DNA of 64,000 bases, from positions 1 to 64,000 of the forward strand of contig DATHAQ010000058.1 of NCBI GenBank assembly GCA_035296565.1, given 5' to 3'. This DNA comes from JACCZR01 sp035296565. Its GTDB lineage: Bacteria > Actinomycetota > Thermoleophilia > Solirubrobacterales > Thermoleophilaceae. Under the pieces are notes generated by a model. That model did not search any database. It was not told where the DNA came from and saw nothing but the letters and a program-made list of their open reading frames with translations. Of the stretch, positions 17,498 to 25,988 are shown in pieces. A program made the translations under genes and the position numbers. The number at the start of each line of letters is the position of its first letter. The stretch's first letter is position 1.

Positions 17498-18745
17498 CTA
17501 ACGTATCCGTCGAGCGGAGAGACCGACCGGCCCGTCGGAGGCCCAGCGCTCGTCGAGCGCCACGCCAGCCACCCAGACCACCTCGTCGCCCGCGCAAACC
17601 ACCGGGAGCGCGTGGCGCAGGGCGCGAGGGACCTTGCGGTCGGTGAACAGGTCCTGCAGGGTCTTGGTGCCGCCCAGGCCAAGCGGCCGCATCCGGTCCC
17701 CCTCGCGCCAGGCCCGCACGCTGAAGGACGGGGCCGAGCGAACCGACACCTCGCCGGCATCCACCAGCGAGGCCTCGACCTCCCAGTCGCCGAAGCGCGC
17801 GCTGCCGGGCACGGCGAGCTCGGCGGCCGCCGGAGGCTCGCCCTCGCGCGCGTGCGTGAAACGAAGCACCCCGTATTCGCTCACCGCCCTCAGGCCGCCG
17901 CCAAGGTCGAGCGAGCGGGTTCCGCCTGCCTGGCCCAAGGCCAGCAGGCGCTCGACCTCCTCACGCGACAGCGCCGCGTCGCCGGCCAGGCGCCGCAGAA
18001 TCAACCGCGCCAGCGCGGGCTCGAGCTCCCCCAGGCGCGACAGCTCGACGGCCGGGCCGCCGCCCAGGCCCGCCAGGGCGTCGGCGGCGACGGCATCGAG
18101 CACCTCGGCCTCGTCTCGCAGCAGTCGGGCGGTCTCGGCCACGTTGCGCTCGGCCGCGGGGCCCAGCGAGCGCAGGGCGGGCACGAGCTGCGCGCGGGTG
18201 CGCGAGCGGGCGAAGCGAGGGTCGATGTTGGAGGGGTCCTCGCGCCACCGCAGGCCTCGCCCGCGCAGGTACTCGCGCACCTCCTCGCGGCTGACGCCGA
18301 GCAGCGGGCGCACCAGCCGGCCGCGCCGGGGCTCCATGCCCAGCAGAGCCCGCCGGCCCGGCGAGGTGGCCAGCCGGTAGAGGACCGTCTCCGCCTGGTC
18401 TGTGGCGGTGTGCCCGGCGGCGTAGTCGCCCTCCGCGTGGCGCTCGGCCGCCGCGTAGCGCGCGTCGCGGGCTGCGGCCTGCAGGTTCCCCTCCTCGGGC
18501 AGCGACACCTCCTCGACTGCGAGCCGCACCCCGAGCCGCTGGCACAGCTCGCGGCAGAACTCCGCTTCGGCGCCGGAGCCCTCCCGCAGGCCGTGGTTGA
18601 CGTGCAGGGCGCTGACGCGCGCCCCCAGCCGCAGGCAGACGTCCAGCAGGCAGACCGAGTCGCCACCGCCCGACAGCAACACCAGCAGCGGGCGGCCCTC
18701 GGCGACCAGCCGGGAGTTGCGCGCTGCGTCCAGCGGCCCCTTCAT
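17498..18745 (-). CDS. tilS: tRNA(Ile)-lysidine synthase
   Basis: A 415-aa enzyme that converts the wobble C34 of the tRNA(Ile) CAU anticodon to lysidine using ATP and lysine. The PP-loop is VLLSGGGDSVCLLD (22-35), followed by LHVNHGLREGS and GHTATDQAETVLYRLA, the TilS signature. The C-terminal substrate-binding domain ends with RPLGLGGTKTLQDLFTDRKV, also a TilS hallmark. The ATG shares one base with the stop of the adenylate cyclase gene (TGATG). Confidence 0.95.
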   Translation of the reverse strand: MKGPLDAARNSRLVAEGRPLLVLLSGGGDSVCLLDVCLRLGARVSALHVNHGLREGSGAEAEFCRELCQRLGVRLAVEEVSLPEEGNLQAAARDARYAAAERHAEGDYAAGHTATDQAETVLYRLATSPGRRALLGMEPRRGRLVRPLLGVSREEVREYLRGRGLRWREDPSNIDPRFARSRTRAQLVPALRSLGPAAERNVAETARLLRDEAEVLDAVAADALAGLGGGPAVELSRLGELEPALARLILRRLAGDAALSREEVERLLALGQAGGTRSLDLGGGLRAVSEYGVLRFTHAREGEPPAAAELAVPGSARFGDWEVEASLVDAGEVSVRSAPSFSVRAWREGDRMRPLGLGGTKTLQDLFTDRKVPRALRHALPVVCAGDEVVWVAGVALDERWASDGPVGLSARRIR

Positions 18746-19944
18746 CAGCCCTCGTGGGCAGTCACGGCGCGGCAGAGGGTGCGCGGCTCGTCGAAGCCCT
18801 TGAGCTTCACGGTGCCGATCCCCTCGAATGCCAGATGCTCGCTGCTGCTCTCCAGCTGGTCCACCACGAAGTCGGTGACCAGGACCTCGCCGCCCCGGGC
18901 GCGTGCCACCACCCGCGACGCCAGGTTCACCTCGCGGCCAAAGTAGTCGCCGTCGCGGTAGAGGGTGGGCCCGTGGTGGATGCCGATCCGGGGCTCGGGG
19001 CGCTCGTCGAAGAGCTCGACGAAGCCGACCGCCCAGTCCACCATGGCCTCGAGGTCCTGGCCCACGAGCATCACGGCGTCGCCGATCGTCTTGACCACCC
19101 GGGCGCTCTCGGGCAGCGTGCCCTGGACTCCCTCGACGAAGCGCTCGACGAACGACAGGGCCTCCTCCTCCCCCTCCTCCTCCGTGAAGCGGGTGTAGCC
19201 GGCGAGGTCGCAGAAGGCGATGGCCACGCGCACGCGCCCCAAGTCGTCGCCTTCCATGTCGATCTCCATGTGGCCGACGACGTCCTGCTCGACGTAGTGC
19301 TGCAGGAAGCGCTGATGGACGTAGTCCATGATCGGCGAGGCCAGCGGCAGCAGGTCGCCGGCCAGCGTCTCCATCTCCTCGGCCATCTGCAGGCCCGGCG
19401 CCCCCTCGCGCATGAGCGGCTCGTGCACGTAGATGTGGAACAGGCGCACCTCGGAGTCGGCGATCTGCGACAGCGTCTGGCCGTAGACGCGCGAAAGCTG
19501 CAGGAAGGCGACCAGAGGGAAGCCCGAGGCGAGCACCGAGTCCACGTACTCGAAGGCCTTGATGTCCTCGTCGCTCAGGGCCTCCAGCGCGGCCGGCGGC
19601 AGCCCGCAGGCGCTCCAGAAGCGCTCGATCAGCGAGGCCTCCAGGCCGGTGGCCTTCGCGGCGTCCTTGAGCGAATGCGGCCCACGCTTGGCCGGAAAGG
19701 TGTCCTCGACGAAGCCGTAGGCCAGCCGGCCCTGCTTGCTGGCCTCACGGATGCTCTTCAGCGAGTGGCCGCGCTCGCGCAGCCGGGCGACGATCCGTGC
19801 GTGCGAGACCGCGGCGGGGCCCCAGCCTCCCTGGCCGTCGGCCATCTCCGGGACCACGCCGGACTCGGCCCAGCGCTTCAAAGTGCCTGCCGACACGCCG
19901 ACTTCGCGTGCCGCTTCGGCCAGGGTGAGGCGCTCTTCGGCCAT
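18745..19944 (-). CDS. Class III adenylate/guanylate cyclase with MerR-type N-terminus
   Basis: A 399-aa protein. Residues 5-73 form a MerR-like winged helix (LTLAEAAREVGVSAGTLKRW, then VARLRERGHSLKSIREASKQ). A helical middle domain follows. Residues 237-395 are a class III cyclase domain with both metal aspartates (D246 in FCDLAGYT, D289 in TIGDAVM), K285, and the transition-state N340 and R344 in NLASR, so catalysis is plausible. The fusion suggests a cyclase that responds through a DNA-binding-like sensor domain; the ligand is unknown. A -10-like TAGCGT lies 8 nt before the ATG. First gene of the tilS-hpt-ftsH run. Confidence 0.88.
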   Translation of the reverse strand: MAEERLTLAEAAREVGVSAGTLKRWAESGVVPEMADGQGGWGPAAVSHARIVARLRERGHSLKSIREASKQGRLAYGFVEDTFPAKRGPHSLKDAAKATGLEASLIERFWSACGLPPAALEALSDEDIKAFEYVDSVLASGFPLVAFLQLSRVYGQTLSQIADSEVRLFHIYVHEPLMREGAPGLQMAEEMETLAGDLLPLASPIMDYVHQRFLQHYVEQDVVGHMEIDMEGDDLGRVRVAIAFCDLAGYTRFTEEEGEEEALSFVERFVEGVQGTLPESARVVKTIGDAVMLVGQDLEAMVDWAVGFVELFDERPEPRIGIHHGPTLYRDGDYFGREVNLASRVVARARGGEVLVTDFVVDQLESSSEHLAFEGIGTVKLKGFDEPRTLCRAVTAHEG

Positions 19945-20004
19945 GCGGCCGGACGCTACAAGGAGGGGTAGTATCGCGCCCTTCTGAGAGAGAGTGGAGG
20001 GGAC

Positions 20005-22005
20005 TTGAACTACTTCGTCACCGGCGCAACCGGCTTCGTGGGCCGCCACCTGGTCAAGGAGCTGCTCGAGCGCGACGGGACCATCCATGTGCTGGTGCGC
20101 GAGGGGTCGCGGGGCAAGGTCGACGCGTTGATCGAGGAGCTGGGCGCCGGCGACCGGATCGTGCCCGTGGCCGGCGACATGTCCAAGCAGGGCCTCGGCG
20201 TCGAGGGCTTCGACGAGAAGATCGAGCACCTCTTCCACCTGGCGGCGATCTACGACGTCGCCGCGGACCCCGACACGATGATCAAGGCCAACGTCGACGG
20301 CACCCGCCACGTGGTCGAGTTCGCCAACAGCCACGAGGTCGGGCGCTTCCACCACACCTCGTCGATCGCCGTCGCCGGCAGCTACAAGGGCGTGTTCCAG
20401 GAGGACATGTTCGACGAGGACCAGAAGCTCCCCCACGCCTACCACGAGTCCAAGTACGACTCCGAGAAGCTGGTCCGCCGCGAGGCTCGCCCCAAGACCA
20501 TCATCTACCGCCCCGGGATCGTCGTCGGCCACTCGCAGACCGGCGAGATGGACAAGATCGACGGGCCCTACTACTTCTTCGGCCTGATCAAGCGCCTGCG
20601 CCACGCGCTCCCGGCCTGGTTCCCGCTGGCCGGGCCCGAGGGCGGCCAGACCAACATCGTGCCGGTGGATTTCGTGGCCCAGGCCATGGACCACATCGCC
20701 CACCTCCCCGACGACGAGCTCCCGGGCGACACCTTCCACCTGGTGAACCCCGAGGCCGAGACGGTCGGCGAGACGCTCAACACCTTCGCCAAGGCGGCCC
20801 ATGCGCCGCAGTTCGCCATGCGCGTAGACCCGAACGTGACCAACGCCATCCCCAAGCAGGTGCGGGCCGGCCTCAAGGCGCTGCCCACGGTCAAGCGCAT
20901 CCGCGAGACGACCCTGCGCGACCTGGGCATCCCGCCCGACGCGATGGAGAACCGCGACTTCTTATGCACCTTCGACGCGCGCGACAGCCAGCGCGCGCTG
21001 AAGGGGACCGGCATCGCGGCCCCCCCGCTGTCCAGCTACGCGGCGGTCCTGTGGGACTACTGGGAGCGCAATCTCGACCCCGCGCTGTTCCGCGAGCGCT
21101 CGCTCGCGAGCTCGGTCAAGGACAAGCGGGTGATGATCACCGGCGCCTCGAGCGGCATCGGCCTGGAGGTGGCGCTGAAGGTCGGCGAGGCGGGTGGCCA
21201 GGTGATGCTGGTCTCCCGTACGCGCGAGAAGCTCGAGGAGGTGGCCGAGCAGGTGCGCGAGCGCGGGGGCACGGCCCACGTGCATCCCGCGGACCTCTCC
21301 GACGTCGACGACCTGGAGCGCATGGCCCAGGAGGTCATCTCCGAGCACGGCGGCGTGGACATCCTGATCAACAACGCGGGCCGCTCGATCCGCCGCTCGG
21401 TTGCCCGCTCCTACGACCGCTTCCACGACTACGAGCGCACGATGCAGCTCAACTACTACGGAGCGCTCAAGCTGATCCTCGCCTTCCTGCCCGGAATGCG
21501 CGAGCGCAAGGACGGCCACATCGTGAACATCTCGTCGATCGGCGTGCAGACCAACACGCCGCGCTTCTCGGCCTACGTGGCTTCGAAGGCCGCCCTCGAC
21601 GCGTTCTCCCGCTGCGTGGCCCCGGAGTGCGTGGCCGACAACGTGAAGTTCAGCACCGTCTACATGCCGCTGGTGCGCACGCCGATGATCGAGCCGACCG
21701 ACATGTACAAGGCCTTCCCCACCCTCTCTCCCGACGAGGCCGCCCTGATGATCTGCGACACGCTGATCGACAAGCCCAAGCGCAAGGCATCGCGGCTGGG
21801 CACCTTCGGCGAGGTCCTCTACTCGGTGTCGCCCAAGACGGTGGACGCGGTGCTCAACACCGCCTACAACCTGTTCCCGGACTCCAAGGCCTCCAAGGGC
21901 AAGAAGGACGAGGTGGAGTCGGGCGGCGACGGCAAGCAGAAGGACGACGAGATGTCGACCGAGGCCGTTGCCATGGCCTACCTGATGCGCGGGGTGCACT
22001 TCTAG
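20005..22005 (+). CDS. Two-domain SDR oxidoreductase (fatty acyl reductase-like)
   Basis: A 666-aa fusion of two Rossmann enzymes. The N-terminal half is an extended SDR with GATGFVGRHL, HLFHLAAIYD, a Tyr146-Lys150 pair in YHESK and IIYRPGIVVGHSQTGE. The C-terminal half is a classical SDR with GASSGIG (380-386), NNAG, ISSIG and Tyr524-Lys528 in YVASK. This order is seen in actinobacterial acyl-CoA/fatty aldehyde reductase-type enzymes, so a role in making fatty alcohols or modifying lipids is likely but not proven. TTG start after a GTGGAGGGG ribosome site. The tail is Lys/Asp/Gly-rich before a short conserved end. Confidence 0.85.
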   Translation: MNYFVTGATGFVGRHLVKELLERDGTIHVLVREGSRGKVDALIEELGAGDRIVPVAGDMSKQGLGVEGFDEKIEHLFHLAAIYDVAADPDTMIKANVDGTRHVVEFANSHEVGRFHHTSSIAVAGSYKGVFQEDMFDEDQKLPHAYHESKYDSEKLVRREARPKTIIYRPGIVVGHSQTGEMDKIDGPYYFFGLIKRLRHALPAWFPLAGPEGGQTNIVPVDFVAQAMDHIAHLPDDELPGDTFHLVNPEAETVGETLNTFAKAAHAPQFAMRVDPNVTNAIPKQVRAGLKALPTVKRIRETTLRDLGIPPDAMENRDFLCTFDARDSQRALKGTGIAAPPLSSYAAVLWDYWERNLDPALFRERSLASSVKDKRVMITGASSGIGLEVALKVGEAGGQVMLVSRTREKLEEVAEQVRERGGTAHVHPADLSDVDDLERMAQEVISEHGGVDILINNAGRSIRRSVARSYDRFHDYERTMQLNYYGALKLILAFLPGMRERKDGHIVNISSIGVQTNTPRFSAYVASKAALDAFSRCVAPECVADNVKFSTVYMPLVRTPMIEPTDMYKAFPTLSPDEAALMICDTLIDKPKRKASRLGTFGEVLYSVSPKTVDAVLNTAYNLFPDSKASKGKKDEVESGGDGKQKDDEMSTEAVAMAYLMRGVHF

Positions 22006-22018
22006 GCGGACGCGAAAA

Positions 22019-22040
22019 GGGCGCCCCTCGCGGGGCGCCC
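22019..22040. terminator. Rho-independent terminator between convergent genes
   Basis: A perfect 9-bp stem (22019-22027 with 22032-22040, GGGCGCCCC pairing) closes a 4-nt loop. On the minus strand the stem is followed by UUUU (22018-22015), so it best terminates the LPFTG gene; it may also stop the SDR mRNA coming from the other side. Confidence 0.75.
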
Positions 22041-22069
22041 CTGTCGCTGCGGCGATGTGAGCTGAGCGT

Positions 22070-22720
22070 CTAGGAGGTCAGCAGGCGGCGGGCGCCGATG
22101 CCTCCGCCGGCCAGCACGATCCCGATCAGCCCGAGCTGCCAGATCTCGAGGCCGGTGAAGGGCAGGCTGCCCTTGCTGGGCTCGGACGCCTTCTTGTAGG
22201 CGACCGGCTCGGTCTTCGAGAGGTGCGGCTTCTCGTACTGCGGCTTCTCGTATTCGGGCTTGTGCGTCTCGTGGTTCCACTCGTCGCACTTCGGGTCGTA
22301 GCGGACGTTGACGTACTTGCAGTAGTCAGGCCGCCCGTGTCCGGACGTCGTGGTGGCCGTCGTGCCGTTGTGCTTGCGGAAGTCCTCGCAGAACTTCTTG
22401 TCGCTGTGCGACGGCTCGGCGTCCTTCATGTTGCAGTAGCGCTCGAAGCGCTTCTTGGCCTCGTCGCTCTTGAAGTACTCGGGGGCGTTGTAGTCGATCT
22501 CCTCCTCCTGCTGAGCGGCGTTGAGGCCCTGGTTGGGATTCTCGCCCAGCTGCTCGGGTGCCTGGGTCCCGGCCCCTGCCTGATCGGCCTGGGTCTCGGC
22601 CCCGGTGTCCGGCGCGGCGGGATCGACGTCGCCCGGTGCGGCCTGAGCGGTTGCGGTCAGGCCGAGCGAGGCGACGGCGAGGGCGGTGGCGACGAGCTTG
22701 GTGGTGGCGGTGCGGGTCAT
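22070..22720 (-). CDS. Secreted protein with LPFTG-type C-terminal anchor
   Basis: A 216-aa surface protein. A signal peptide (residues 1-28, ending TAQAAP) is followed by an acidic/Gln-rich stretch and a Cys-containing middle part with four cysteines (C96, C111, C134, C145) that could form two disulfides. A short EYEKPQYEKP repeat comes next. The C-terminus is a sorting signal: LPFTG at 186-190, a hydrophobic helix, then RR. It would be a sortase substrate if a sortase exists; none is in this window. An AAGGAG ribosome site precedes the ATG at 22720. Function unknown. Confidence 0.82.
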   Translation of the reverse strand: MTRTATTKLVATALAVASLGLTATAQAAPGDVDPAAPDTGAETQADQAGAGTQAPEQLGENPNQGLNAAQQEEEIDYNAPEYFKSDEAKKRFERYCNMKDAEPSHSDKKFCEDFRKHNGTTATTTSGHGRPDYCKYVNVRYDPKCDEWNHETHKPEYEKPQYEKPHLSKTEPVAYKKASEPSKGSLPFTGLEIWQLGLIGIVLAGGGIGARRLLTS

Positions 22721-22949
22721 CTGAGGCTCCTTGGTGGTGGGGGTGAATCCGACAGGAGGAGCTTCGATCCGGGGCGCGTCGCGGCCTAGAGGGCCAAGGG
22801 GTGGAGCCGGGCCACCCGGGGTGGCGGGTTTGCCCACCCTTGGTGGCGCCCGCTGGCCGCTATCAGGAGGATCCCGGCGAGCGCCCCCGGCCACGCCGAC
22901 GGCCTAGGCGCGAGTCGGGCGCTCGCCCAGGGCCTCGGGCACGCCCCGA
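22721..22949 (-). other. Leader of the LPFTG gene with a nested stem-loop
   Basis: The 229-nt gap holds no gene. In the minus-strand RNA, CCAAGGG (22843-22837) can pair with CCCCUUGG (22801-22794), enclosing a GCAAACCC segment and an inner GCCACC/GGTGGC hairpin (22825-22811). The structure sits about 75-120 nt before the start codon. Confidence 0.35.
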
Positions 22950-23900
22950 CTAGGCGAACGCAGGGCCGCGCCGCACGACGTTCTCCAGCAGCTTGGCCTG
23001 GATCGTGTCGCGCACCTGCTCGGAGAGCTCGAGCACCAGCGAGCGGTCGTCGGCGCCCTCGGGGCCGTAGCCGGCAGTGGCGATCGGCTCGCAGAACTCG
23101 ATCAGCCAGCGGCTGGGGAGCGGGATCACACCGGCCGGGCCCAGCCACGGGAACAGAGGGGTGAGCGGGAAGAAAGGCGCGCCGATGGCCCGCGCCAGCG
23201 GCGGCGCGTCGCCCAGCTTGGGGTAGATCTCCTCGCTGCCCACCACGGCCACGGGCACGATCGGCGCGCCGGTGCGCAGGGCCAGCTCCACGAAGCCACC
23301 GCGCCCGAAGCGCTGGAGGCGGTAGCGCTCGCGGTAGGGCTTGCCGGTGCCCTTGATCCCCTCGGGGAACACTGCCACGAGCTGGTCCTGCTCGAGCAGG
23401 CGCAGCGCGTTGAAGGGCGAGGCCGCGACCCCGCCGACCTTCCGGATGGCCACCGATACCCACGGCAAGCTGAAGGCCCAATCGAGGACGAGGAAGCGCG
23501 GGTAGCGCGGCAGCGGGTGCTCGCGCAGGAGCCCCATCGAGATCATCGTCGCGTCCCAGGGCAGGATGCCGGCGTGGTTGGCCACCATGAGCGCGCGGCC
23601 GTGGCCGGGGACGTTCAGTGCGCCAACCGTCTTCACCCGCCACCAGCGGTCGTAGAGGAAGTCGAGGAAGGGCAGGACGAGATCGGCGAACTCCTCGTCG
23701 AAGCCCCACTCGTCCTCGCGGTAGTCGCCGTCCAGGCGCCGCGCCGCGCGCTCGACGGCGCGCCGGGTGTCGCCCGGCAGGACCGCCGCAGCGCGGATGA
23801 GGGCCTCGGGCGCGTCCAGACCCTGGCGCAGGCCGTCGCGCACGAGCTTGAGCGCGCCCAGCGCCGGCCCAACTCCCACCACCCCCGGAGGCTGGGTCAC
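22950..23900 (-). CDS. Lysophospholipid acyltransferase-like protein (PlsC family)
   Basis: A 316-aa membrane-associated acyltransferase. The catalytic motif is NHAGILPWD (HxxxxD), followed by an LVLDWAFSLPWV segment, the glycerol-phosphate-binding VFPEGIKGTGKPYRERY and VPVAVVGSEEIYPKL. The N-terminal 85 residues are helical and specific to a subgroup of bacterial PlsC relatives. It probably esterifies a lysolipid or related alcohol with an acyl group. GTG start overlapping the stop of the SDR gene (GTGA). Confidence 0.85.
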   Translation of the reverse strand: MTQPPGVVGVGPALGALKLVRDGLRQGLDAPEALIRAAAVLPGDTRRAVERAARRLDGDYREDEWGFDEEFADLVLPFLDFLYDRWWRVKTVGALNVPGHGRALMVANHAGILPWDATMISMGLLREHPLPRYPRFLVLDWAFSLPWVSVAIRKVGGVAASPFNALRLLEQDQLVAVFPEGIKGTGKPYRERYRLQRFGRGGFVELALRTGAPIVPVAVVGSEEIYPKLGDAPPLARAIGAPFFPLTPLFPWLGPAGVIPLPSRWLIEFCEPIATAGYGPEGADDRSLVLELSEQVRDTIQAKLLENVVRRGPAFA

Positions 23901-24865
23901 GCCGCCGTCTTCTCGGGGCGGGAGCGCTCTACCCAGTCCTCGAGGGCCATGGAGGTGGTGTAACGGGGGCTGAAGCCGACCTCCTCCTTCAGGCGCGTCA
24001 CGTCGACGGCCCGGCCGTGGCGGATCAGGCGGCTGAAGTCCTCCGAGAGGCCGGGCAACCCGATGCGCTTGGCGGCGCCGGTCACCGGGCCGAACGCGGG
24101 GCTGAGCAGCGGCAGTGTCGGGCGGCCGGCGAGCCGCACGGCGCGTGTGAGCCCGATGGTTCCGGGGCTCGCCACGTTGACGGGGCCGTCGACCGGGTTG
24201 CGGACCGCGGCGGCCAGGGCGTCCACCGCGTCGTCTGCGTGCACCACCTGCAGGCGCGGGTCGAACCCGAGGTGGGTCGGCACCACCGGCATCGACAGGT
24301 AGCGGCTGAACTGCGTGTCCAACCTCGCCCCGAGCGCCGGCTGATAGCGGAGCATCGTGCAGGTCACCCCGGGGTGGCGACGGGCGAACGTCTGGAAGTA
24401 GTTCTCGATCTCCCCGACGTCGCGCTGGAAGCGGGTGCGCAGGGGGAACAGCCGGGCCATGTCCTCGGTGAAGAACTGCGGCGCGTTGGGCTCGGCGCCG
24501 TAGATGCCGGACGACCCGCGCACCACGAAGGTCCCGATGCTGTCGGTCTTTTCGCAGGCGGCCAGCAGCTGCAGCGTGCCGATCACGTTCACGTCGTGCA
24601 TGGTCCGGGCGGACATCGTGGCCCCGGGCTGGCGCACGATCTGCTCGTGCACCACGGTGTCCACGCGCGTGGGCGCGATCAGGCCCGCGATCCCGGGGTC
24701 GCGAATGTCCGCCTCGATCAGCTCGGTGCGCTCCAGGCGCCCACGCGGGCGGCGTGTGTCGAGCCCCACCACGTGCTCGACCTCGTCGTCGGCCTCGAGC
24801 CGCCGGGCCAGCTCGCTGCCGAAGTAGCTGCCGACGCCCGTGATCAGCACCCGCCGGCCCGCCAC
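23897..24865 (-). CDS. NAD-dependent epimerase/dehydratase-type SDR
   Basis: A 322-aa extended SDR with the nucleotide motif LITGVGSYFGSELARRLE at residues 6-23, LIEADIRDP, HDVNVIGTLQLLAACE and RGSSGIYG. The usual YxxxK is not obvious; the equivalent region reads FQRDVGEIENYF, so catalysis may be altered. It is coupled to the PlsC-like gene and lies 6 nt after the phasin-like gene, forming a three-gene run. Substrate unknown, perhaps a lipid-linked or sugar substrate. Confidence 0.8.
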   Translation of the reverse strand: MAGRRVLITGVGSYFGSELARRLEADDEVEHVVGLDTRRPRGRLERTELIEADIRDPGIAGLIAPTRVDTVVHEQIVRQPGATMSARTMHDVNVIGTLQLLAACEKTDSIGTFVVRGSSGIYGAEPNAPQFFTEDMARLFPLRTRFQRDVGEIENYFQTFARRHPGVTCTMLRYQPALGARLDTQFSRYLSMPVVPTHLGFDPRLQVVHADDAVDALAAAVRNPVDGPVNVASPGTIGLTRAVRLAGRPTLPLLSPAFGPVTGAAKRIGLPGLSEDFSRLIRHGRAVDVTRLKEEVGFSPRYTTSMALEDWVERSRPEKTAA

Positions 24866-24871
24866 CGCGAC

Positions 24872-25261
24872 CTACTTGCGCTTGGGCTTGGCGGCGGCCC
24901 GCTTGGCGGGCGCCTTCTTGGCCGGTGCCCGCTTGGCCGGCGCCTTCTTCGCCGGGAGGCGCTCCTCGATCGCGTCCAGGCGGCGGCCGATCCTCCGCAG
25001 CTCGCTCCTGAGCTCTCGCAGGTCGTCGTTGGTCACGGGCCGCACGTCGTCGATCGCCCGCGCCGCCGCGCGACGGCCGCGGACGAGCCTGCCCTCTGCC
25101 TCCTTGACCAGGTCGTCGACCGTGTCGACGAGATCGTCAACCGCGCCCTGGGCCCGGTCGCGCGTCTGCACCGCGGAGCCGCGCGTGGCCTGCAGCGTTC
25201 GGTCCACCGCCTCGCGCACGGCATCCGGCAGCTCCTTCGGTGTCGTCCGCCGCTTGGCCAC
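24872..25261 (-). CDS. PhaF-like phasin with histone-H1-like tail
   Basis: A 129-aa basic protein. Residues 8-70 are amphipathic helix, then DDLRELRSELRRIGRRLDAIEERL (80-102) forms a coiled coil, and residues 103-129 are a Lys/Ala/Pro-rich tail built of PAKKAPAKRA-type repeats. An amphipathic helix plus coiled coil plus histone-like tail is the plan of PhaF, which ties polyhydroxyalkanoate granules to DNA. A PHA synthase lies 9 kb away. A histone-like DNA-binding protein without granule function is the alternative. GTG start 6 nt after a TACCAT box. First gene of the run with the SDR and PlsC. Confidence 0.65.
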   Translation of the reverse strand: MAKRRTTPKELPDAVREAVDRTLQATRGSAVQTRDRAQGAVDDLVDTVDDLVKEAEGRLVRGRRAAARAIDDVRPVTNDDLRELRSELRRIGRRLDAIEERLPAKKAPAKRAPAKKAPAKRAAAKPKRK

Positions 25262-25267
25262 GCGCAG

Positions 25268-25277
25268 ATGGTATGCA
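25268..25277. promoter_or_regulatory. Interlocked divergent -10 boxes
   Basis: In a 22-nt gap between two GTG starts, the minus strand reads TACCAT (25273-25268), ending 6 nt before the GTG at 25261, and the plus strand reads TATGCA (25272-25277), ending 6 nt before the GTG at 25284. The boxes overlap by 2 bp. Both genes would be leaderless. Confidence 0.5.
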
Positions 25278-25283
25278 CCGGCA

Positions 25284-25988
25284 GTGCCACCTCGGCCCGT
25301 CAGCGCCGTGCACCTGCGCCCTTCCGCCGAGCTAGCCGAGCGGGTGCTGCTCCCCGGCGACCCCCACCGCGCGCTGTTCGTGGCCCAGGCGCTGCTCGAA
25401 CGGCCGATCATGTTCAACCACCGCCGCGGGCTGTGGGGCTATACCGGCCAGGGCCCCGGCGGCGAGCCCGTGACCGTCCAGGCGACCGGCATGGGCGGGG
25501 CCAGCGCCGCGATCGTGACCGAGGAGCTGATCGCCCTGGGCGCGCGGCGCCTGGTCAGGATCGGGACCTGCGGGGCCCTCGACGGGTCGACCTCCATGGG
25601 CGAGCTGCTGGCCGCCGAGCGCGCGCTCGCATACGACGGCGCCAGCCGGGCCCTGGGCGCCGGCGAGAGCGTTCCCGCCGACCCGGGCCTCACCGCCTCC
25701 CTCGAGGGGGCCGGGGCCCGCGTGGTCACCGCCGCCACGACCGACCTCTTCTTCGAGCTGCGCGAGGGGGTCGAGGAGGGCTGGCGGCGCGCCGGCGCCT
25801 CGGTGGTGGAGATGGAGGCGGCCGCCGTCTTCCAGGTGGCGGCTCTGCGCGGGGCAAGAGCAGGCTGCGCCCTGGCGGTCACCGACGTCCCGGGGGCCGC
25901 GGGCGATGCCGACCGGCTCGACGACGAGGTGCTGGAGGCCCTGGGCGTGAAGCTCGGGGAGCTCGGCCTGGCGGCGCTGGACCCTTAG
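25284..25988 (+). CDS. Purine-nucleoside phosphorylase-like enzyme (PNP/UDP family)
   Basis: A 234-aa nucleoside phosphorylase. Family blocks are VLLPGDPHRA, GYTGQGPGGEPVTVQATGMG, the phosphate-binding LVRIGTCGAL and the nucleoside-binding VVEMEAAAVFQVAALRG. It cleaves a purine (or uridine) nucleoside with phosphate; the DeoD-like blocks favour purines. It starts 22 nt from a divergent gene. A GTG eight codons in is an alternative start. Its TAG overlaps the convergent phasin-like gene (TTAG). Confidence 0.83.
   Translation: MPPRPVSAVHLRPSAELAERVLLPGDPHRALFVAQALLERPIMFNHRRGLWGYTGQGPGGEPVTVQATGMGGASAAIVTEELIALGARRLVRIGTCGALDGSTSMGELLAAERALAYDGASRALGAGESVPADPGLTASLEGAGARVVTAATTDLFFELREGVEEGWRRAGASVVEMEAAAVFQVAALRGARAGCALAVTDVPGAAGDADRLDDEVLEALGVKLGELGLAALDP

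Noticed and set aside
22794..22843. GEMM-I (c-di-GMP) riboswitch suggested by GGGCAAACC
   Set aside because: The required GACGCAAAGCC segment and the receptor stem are absent; only the first block matches.
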